Shown one piece after another: positions 59,289 through 64,000 of a stretch of 64,000 bases of DNA. Origin of the DNA: Blautia luti (GTDB taxonomy: Bacteria > Bacillota > Clostridia > Lachnospirales > Lachnospiraceae). Below the pieces are notes generated by a model, which was not told the origin of the DNA, searched no databases, and saw only the letters and a program-made list of their open reading frames with translations. Every line of letters begins with the position of its first letter. Position 1 is the first letter of the stretch. The stretch covers positions 1,623,501 to 1,687,500 of the forward strand of contig NZ_AP028156.1 of NCBI RefSeq assembly GCF_033096465.1, given 5' to 3'. A program made the position numbers and the translations under genes.

Positions 59289-61922
59289 ATGGAACAATAC
59301 AACGTAACCGGAATGAGCTGTGCAGCCTGCAGTGCCAGAGTTGAGAAGGCTGTATCCAAGGTTCCGGGTGTGACATCCTGTTCCGTCAGTCTGTTGACGA
59401 ACTCTATGGGAGTAGAGGGAACTGCAAGCTCCGACGAGATCATCAGGGCAGTACAGGATGCCGGATACGGAGCATCCTTAAAAGGTGCTTCAGGGCAGCA
59501 GATGTCTGCTTCTGTGGCAGAGGAAGCACTGGAGGATCACGAAACACCTGTATTAAAGAGAAGACTGATCGCATCCATCGGCTTTCTGCTGGTGCTGATG
59601 TATTTCTCCATGGGTCATATGATGTGGGGATGGCCGCTGCCTGCATGGTTCGATGGCAACCATGTTGCTATGGGACTGGTACAGCTCCTGCTTGCAGGAA
59701 TTATAATGGTCATCAACCAGAAATTCTTTATCAGCGGATTTAAGAGCCTGTGGCATCGTGCACCAAACATGGATACACTGGTAGCACTTGGCTCTATGGC
59801 ATCCTTTGTATGGAGTGTCTATGCGCTCTTTGCCATGACAAGAGCACAGGTGGACGGCGATTCAGCGGCAGTAATGAACTATATGATGGAGTTCTACTTT
59901 GAGTCCGCAGCCATGATCCTGACCCTGATCACAGTAGGAAAAATGTTGGAAGCACGTTCCAAAGGAAAGACTACAGACGCGCTGAAAGGTCTTATGAAAC
60001 TGGCCTCGAAAACTGCGGTTGTTGTCCGTGACGGCCAGGAAGCCACAGTGCCGATTGAACAGGTACGAAAAGGAGATATTTTCGTAGTTCGCCCTGGTGA
60101 GAATATTCCGGTGGATGGCGTGATTCTTGAGGGAAACAGTGCAGTCAATGAGTCAGCACTTACAGGAGAGAGTATTCCGGTAGATAAGAATCCGGGAGAT
60201 GCAGTCTCCGCTGCAACAGTAAACCAGTCCGGATTTATCAGATGCGAGGCAACCCGTGTAGGAGAAGATACCACGCTTTCACAGATCATTAAGATGGTCA
60301 GTGATGCAGCAGCTACCAAAGCACCGATCGCAAAAATCGCAGACCGTGTTTCCGGAGTTTTTGTTCCGGCAGTTATCAGCATCGCCATTGTAACAACCGT
60401 CATCTGGCTACTTGTGGGCAGACCATTCGGTTTCGCACTGGCAAGAGGTATTTCTGTTTTGGTTATCAGCTGCCCGTGTGCACTTGGACTTGCCACACCG
60501 GTTGCGATCATGGTCGGAAACGGAATGGGAGCCAAGAATGGAATCTTGTTTAAGACAGCTGTTTCTTTGGAAGAAGCAGGGAAGATCCAGATTGTTGCAC
60601 TTGATAAGACTGGAACGATCACAAAGGGTGAGCCGCAGGTAACAGACCTGGTTCCGGCAGAGGGAATTTCAGAGAAAGAACTCCTGACCTATGCATATGC
60701 ACTTGAGAAGAAAAGTGAACACCCTCTGGCAAAAGCAATCCTTGCAAGAGCAGAGGAGCAGCAGATCACAATACAGGAGGTTTCTGATTTCCAGGCACTC
60801 CCGGGAAATGGTCTTCGTGCAGTTTTAAATAATGAAGTCCTGACAGGTGGAAGTATGAAGTTTATCAGCAATCAGGTATCTATAACACCGGAACTGATCT
60901 TAGAGGCTGAGAAGCTTGCAGGAGAGGGAAAAACACCGCTTCTTTTTACAAAGAACGGAAAGTTGATCGGTATGATCGCAGTAGCAGATGTTATGAAAGA
61001 GGACAGCCCGAGAGCAGTAAAAGAACTGCAGAATATGGGAATCCGTGTGGTTATGCTGACCGGTGATAATGAGCGTACTGCAAAAGCAATCGGTGCGCAG
61101 GCAGGCGTGGATGAAGTCATTGCAGGCGTACTTCCGGACGGCAAGGAAAGCGTGATCCGTTCTCTGAAAGAAAAAGGAAAAGTTGCCATGGTAGGTGACG
61201 GCATCAATGATGCACCGGCACTGACAAGAGCAGACATCGGAATCGCCATTGGTGCAGGAACAGACGTTGCCATTGATGCGGCAGATGTGGTACTGATGAA
61301 AAGCCAGTTAAGCGATGTTCCGGCAGCAATCCGTCTCAGCCGTGCAACACTGAGGAATATCCATGAGAACCTTTTCTGGGCGTTCTTTTACAATGTGATC
61401 GGTATTCCGCTTGCAGCTGGTGTATGGATCCCGATTTTCGGATGGACATTGAATCCGATGTTTGGTGCAGCGGCAATGAGCCTTTCCAGTTTCTGCGTAG
61501 TAACCAATGCACTGAGACTGAACCTGTTCAAAGTACATGATGCATCTAAAGACAAAAAAATCAAACAGAATACGGCAGAACTTCATGTGACAGCAGATAC
61601 AGAAAACAAAAACATGACAAATGAGGATGCAGACTGCTGCAGTACAGAAATTCATGATCGCAAAGATCAGGAAAATATAAAAGTAAACAAGGAGAACAAC
61701 GGTATGACAACAATCACAGTAAATGTAACCGGAATGATGTGCGGACACTGCGAAGCACATGTAAACAAAGCAATTAAAGAAGCATTTGGAGTAGAAGATG
61801 TAGTTTCTTCCCATGAAAAAGGAACCACTGTGATCCAGGCACCACAGAAACTGGATGAGGATAAGATCCGCGAAGTGATCAAAGAAGCCGGATATGAAGT
61901 AACAGGCATCACACAGGAATAA
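59289..61922 (+). CDS. copA: Copper-exporting P1B-type ATPase with C-terminal CopZ-like domain
   Basis: Membrane pump of 877 residues. An HMA domain with [12 protein letters not shown] (about 7-18) starts it, and eight membrane segments follow. SALTGES (actuator) lies near 290, the transport motif [11 protein letters not shown] near 395, the phosphorylated Asp in ALDKTGTI near 440, HP in SEHPLAKA near 478 and [11 protein letters not shown] near 636. After the last segment comes a hydrophilic linker (about 750-805) and a second HMA domain with [13 protein letters not shown], a position normally taken by a separate copper chaperone. ATG 59289 follows AGGAGG. CsoR-controlled. Confidence 0.96.
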   Translation: MEQYNVTGMSCAACSARVEKAVSKVPGVTSCSVSLLTNSMGVEGTASSDEIIRAVQDAGYGASLKGASGQQMSASVAEEALEDHETPVLKRRLIASIGFLLVLMYFSMGHMMWGWPLPAWFDGNHVAMGLVQLLLAGIIMVINQKFFISGFKSLWHRAPNMDTLVALGSMASFVWSVYALFAMTRAQVDGDSAAVMNYMMEFYFESAAMILTLITVGKMLEARSKGKTTDALKGLMKLASKTAVVVRDGQEATVPIEQVRKGDIFVVRPGENIPVDGVILEGNSAVNESALTGESIPVDKNPGDAVSAATVNQSGFIRCEATRVGEDTTLSQIIKMVSDAAATKAPIAKIADRVSGVFVPAVISIAIVTTVIWLLVGRPFGFALARGISVLVISCPCALGLATPVAIMVGNGMGAKNGILFKTAVSLEEAGKIQIVALDKTGTITKGEPQVTDLVPAEGISEKELLTYAYALEKKSEHPLAKAILARAEEQQITIQEVSDFQALPGNGLRAVLNNEVLTGGSMKFISNQVSITPELILEAEKLAGEGKTPLLFTKNGKLIGMIAVADVMKEDSPRAVKELQNMGIRVVMLTGDNERTAKAIGAQAGVDEVIAGVLPDGKESVIRSLKEKGKVAMVGDGINDAPALTRADIGIAIGAGTDVAIDAADVVLMKSQLSDVPAAIRLSRATLRNIHENLFWAFFYNVIGIPLAAGVWIPIFGWTLNPMFGAAAMSLSSFCVVTNALRLNLFKVHDASKDKKIKQNTAELHVTADTENKNMTNEDADCCSTEIHDRKDQENIKVNKENNGMTTITVNVTGMMCGHCEAHVNKAIKEAFGVEDVVSSHEKGTTVIQAPQKLDEDKIREVIKEAGYEVTGITQE
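61689..61706 (+). promoter_or_regulatory. Internal ribosome site for a separate CopZ-like product
   Basis: AAGGAG (61689-61694) lies nine bases before an in-frame ATG at 61704 inside copA. Starting there gives a 72-residue protein, 61704-61922, that is exactly one HMA domain ([20 protein letters not shown]). It may be the relic of a former copZ gene fused to copA, or a working internal start. Confidence 0.65.
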
Positions 61923-61967
61923 TAGTATCAGCAAAATAGTTAAAACTGCTCAGATCTGAGCAACATA

Positions 61968-62025
61968 AAACACCTGAAAATTACTGAAATGTATCTTTTG
62001 AAAAACAGTAAATTTTCGGGTGTTT
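61968..62025 (+). terminator. copA terminator
   Basis: AAACACCTGAAAATTACTG (61968-61986) pairs with CAGTAAATTTTCGGGTGTTT (62006-62025) apart from one extra base. It lies about 45 bases after the stop. Confidence 0.75.
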
Positions 62026-62212
62026 ATAAGCCGGCAGCGAAGCAGATGTTTTTATCTGGCTGACTTAAGTATTTCTTTAGTTATCTGTGGATGTAGGCTT
62101 CATCTACATGTTCGATTCTCAGTACACCGATTTTTATCCATTAGCCTCCTATTGAGAATATGTTTCATAAATGTTACTATTTTGGTTGTTAACCCATAAT
62201 AGCATCAACAAA

Positions 62213-62255
62213 AAAACAGCTCTGAACTTTTTGATGAAGTTTCAGAGCTGTTTTT
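62213..62255. terminator. Two-way terminator
   Basis: ACAGCTCTGAA (62216-62226) and TTCAGAGCTGT (62241-62251) pair perfectly, with A-runs before and T-runs after, so it would work on either strand. Confidence 0.8.
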
Positions 62256-62280
62256 GGCTGCTTTAATTTATTGAAATCTA

Positions 62281-62310
62281 TTGAACTGTAGTTTTCAAAT
62301 ATGATACAAT
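62281..62310 (+). promoter_or_regulatory. rsmH promoter
   Basis: TTGAAC (62281-62286), 18 bases, TACAAT (62305-62310), about 40 bases before the start. Confidence 0.6.
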
Positions 62311-62351
62311 CAGAATAATTGTTAAGAAAACAGATATGAAAGGAAACAGTT

Positions 62352-63407
62352 ATGGAAAATCAGTATCAGACACCGCACAAAAGACGTGTCCGTTATAAAG
62401 GAAAATATCCAAAGAAATTTGAAGAGAAATACAAGGAACTTCAGCCTGAGAAATATAAAGACACGATTGAACATGTAATCCAGAAAGGTAATACCCCTGC
62501 AGGAATGCACATTTCCATTATGGTAAAAGAAATTATCGATTTTCTCAACATTCAGCCAGGCGAGATAGGATTTGATGCTACATTGGGTTATGGTGGACAT
62601 ACAAAAGCAATGCTGCAGTGTCTGAACGGCAAAGGTCATATCTATGCCACAGACGTAGATCCTGAGGAATCTGATAAGACTAAGAAACGTCTGGCAGAGC
62701 AGGGATTTGGTGAAGATATGCTGACAGTGAAACTTCAGAATTTCTGCACCATCGATGAAATTGCGAAAGAAGTAGGAGGATTCGATTTTATCCTTGCAGA
62801 CCTTGGAGTTTCTTCCATGCAGATTGACAACCCCAAGAGAGGATTTTCATTCAAAGTAGACGGCCCTCTGGATCTCCGCCTGAATCAGGAAGCAGGAATC
62901 AGTGCGGCAGAGAGACTGGATACCATATCAAGAGATGAACTTGCGGGAATGCTCTACGAGAATTCTGATGAGCCGTACTGTGAAGAACTTGCCAAAGCGA
63001 TCACTGACGAAATTCGCAGAGGAAATCGTATTGATACAACAACAAAACTGCGCCAGGTCATCGAGAAAACATTGGATTTCCTGCCGGAAAAAGAAAAGAA
63101 AGATACCATCAAGAAAACCTGCCAGAGAACATTCCAGGCACTTCGCATTGATGTAAACCGTGAGTTTGAAGTATTATATGAATTTATGGAAAAACTTCCA
63201 GATGCCCTGCGCCCGGGTGGACGTGTAGCAATTCTTACGTTCCATTCCGGTGAGGACAAACTTGTAAAGAAAGCTCTCAAAGAGGGATACAAAGCAGGAA
63301 TCTATTCTGATTACGCCAAAGATGTGATCCGCCCATCTGCACAGGAGTGTGCACAGAACGGAAGAGCCCGTTCTACGAAGATGCGCTGGGCAGTAAAAGC
63401 AGACTGA
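62352..63407 (+). CDS. rsmH: RsmH-type 16S rRNA (cytosine1402-N4)-methyltransferase
   Basis: SAM-dependent methyltransferase of 351 residues. ATLGYGGHTKAML (about 76-88) is the SAM loop, ILADLGVSSMQIDNPKRGFSF near 143 and GPLDLRLNQ are RsmH signatures, and RIDVNREFEVL and ILTFHSGED close the core. It has an N-terminal extension of about 50 residues rich in Lys and Tyr, and it lies outside the usual mraZ-ftsL division cluster. That makes it likely to be a second, stand-alone member of the family, so the exact rRNA target is less sure. It is followed after one base by a polymerase gene. Confidence 0.88.
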   Translation: MENQYQTPHKRRVRYKGKYPKKFEEKYKELQPEKYKDTIEHVIQKGNTPAGMHISIMVKEIIDFLNIQPGEIGFDATLGYGGHTKAMLQCLNGKGHIYATDVDPEESDKTKKRLAEQGFGEDMLTVKLQNFCTIDEIAKEVGGFDFILADLGVSSMQIDNPKRGFSFKVDGPLDLRLNQEAGISAAERLDTISRDELAGMLYENSDEPYCEELAKAITDEIRRGNRIDTTTKLRQVIEKTLDFLPEKEKKDTIKKTCQRTFQALRIDVNREFEVLYEFMEKLPDALRPGGRVAILTFHSGEDKLVKKALKEGYKAGIYSDYAKDVIRPSAQECAQNGRARSTKMRWAVKAD

Positions 63408-63408
63408 T

Positions 63409-64000
63409 ATGGAACGCTTGATCTTTCATATAGATGTAAACAGCGCTTTCCTTTCCTGGGAAGCGGTGCGGAGAGTGAGACAGGGTCTGCCTGATCTGAG
63501 AGAGATTCCGGCCTGTATCGGCGGAGATCCGAAGAAGCGTACAGGCATTGTAGTTGCGAAATCAATTCCTGCAAAGAAATACGGGATACAAACTGGCGAA
63601 CCCATGGCAATGGCTCTCAGAAAGTGTCCGAATCTGACGGTTATTCCCGGTGATTTTGCACTTTTTGACCGATGTTCCAAAGCATTTAAGAAAATCTGTG
63701 CTTCTTATGCGCCGGTGATGGAGTCTTTTTCCATAGATGAAGTTTTTCTGGATATGACGGGTACATCCCTGATTTATCCGGATCCTGTTGCAACGGCACA
63801 TGAAATCAAAGATAAGATATACGGAGATCTTGGTTTTACTGTAAATGTTGGAATCTCTACCAATAAGCTACTGGCGAAGATGGCCTCGGATTTCGAGAAG
63901 CCCAATAAAGTACATACCTTATTTCCAGACGAAATTCCGGTAAAAATGTGGCCGCTTCCAGTAAGAGAACTCTTGTTTCTCGGAAAAGTATCAGAAAAAA
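63409..64000 (+). CDS. dinB: Y-family DNA polymerase IV, 3' end outside window
   Basis: Translesion polymerase; 197 codons are visible before the window ends. The catalytic palm motifs are IFHIDVNSAFLSWEAV (first Asp near residue 8) and SFSIDEVFLDMTG near 105 with the Asp-Glu pair; VNVGISTNKLLAKMASDFEKPN near 145 is also typical. The start ATG at 63409 lies one base after the rsmH stop, with no ribosome site of its own, so it is probably translationally coupled to rsmH. Confidence 0.92.
   Translation, partial: MERLIFHIDVNSAFLSWEAVRRVRQGLPDLREIPACIGGDPKKRTGIVVAKSIPAKKYGIQTGEPMAMALRKCPNLTVIPGDFALFDRCSKAFKKICASYAPVMESFSIDEVFLDMTGTSLIYPDPVATAHEIKDKIYGDLGFTVNVGISTNKLLAKMASDFEKPNKVHTLFPDEIPVKMWPLPVRELLFLGKVSEK

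Larger units (their letters stand above)
61923..62351 (+). other. Intergenic region between copA and rsmH
   Basis: Holds a 14-base perfect palindrome GCTCAGATCTGAGC (61948-61961), two terminators (61968-62025 and 62213-62255) and the rsmH promoter. Between the terminators, 62030-62210 contains only a short inverted repeat ATGTAG/CTACAT near 62090-62110 and no gene that I can support. Confidence 0.55.

Noticed and set aside
62030..62210. Gene or tRNA in the copA-rsmH gap
   Set aside because: No frame with a ribosome site and no cloverleaf could be found; only short inverted repeats.

Overview
The window looks like a chromosome segment of a spore-forming, gut-type Lachnospiraceae bacterium, probably close to Blautia; the genus is inference. 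The signs are Clostridia-type promoters (TTGACA-N17-TATAAT) and strong GGAGG ribosome sites, the sporulation pair yqfC/yqfD, an nfnA/nfnB-type ferredoxin/NADPH pair, Rex, YebC, TepA, CsoR/CopA, and a complete GDP-fucose route. No rRNA, tRNA or CRISPR array was seen.

Region 1 (1-10500) is an accessory island. It starts inside a serine recombinase gene, followed by two smaller genes that repeat the recombinase's C-terminal module, then an array of AAGTGA-N6-TCACTT palindromes. Next come a probable type III toxin-antitoxin locus on the minus strand (ToxN/AbiQ-like toxin plus a repeat RNA), worn phage packaging genes (HNH endonuclease, terminase tail), an AlbA_2-type regulator with an operator-bearing promoter, and a Phd/ParE toxin-antitoxin pair. 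The last part is A/T-rich: a membrane protein overlapping a caspase-like protease, a broken DUF4062 gene and another membrane protein. The caspase/membrane pair is the best candidate for an undescribed defence or cell-death system.

Region 2 (10500-18170) begins with an unassigned structured RNA with its own promoter and terminator. It continues with fkp (fucose salvage), an AraC regulator, and gmd, fcl and manC (GDP-fucose from mannose). glmS follows as its own unit (18360-20305).

Region 3 (20400-25160) is the control and assembly part of a surface polysaccharide locus: CpsB-type phosphatase, Wzz-like protein, CpsD tyrosine kinase, a DUF5011-like protein and an LCP ligase. No glycosyltransferase lies beside it.

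Region 4 (25160-52500) is mostly housekeeping: a subtilase, icd, an ABC-F ATPase (minus strand), rex, nnr, alr with a mazF toxin gene that has no visible antitoxin, a CNNM/CorC protein, yebC, ribokinase, tepA, nfnA/nfnB, uppP, ftsK, rlmH, yqfC/yqfD, phoH, ybeY and the proB-DUF896-MTHFS-proA cluster. Two genes here (tepA, yqfC) take their Shine-Dalgarno sequence from the 3' arm of the upstream terminator.

Region 5 (52500-64000) holds a large surface protein, an M14 peptidase homologue lacking its zinc ligands, miaB, a MATE exporter, a copper operon (CsoR with two operators; CopA carrying a fused CopZ-like domain with an internal ribosome site), a second-type rsmH and the start of a Y-family DNA polymerase gene cut by the window edge.
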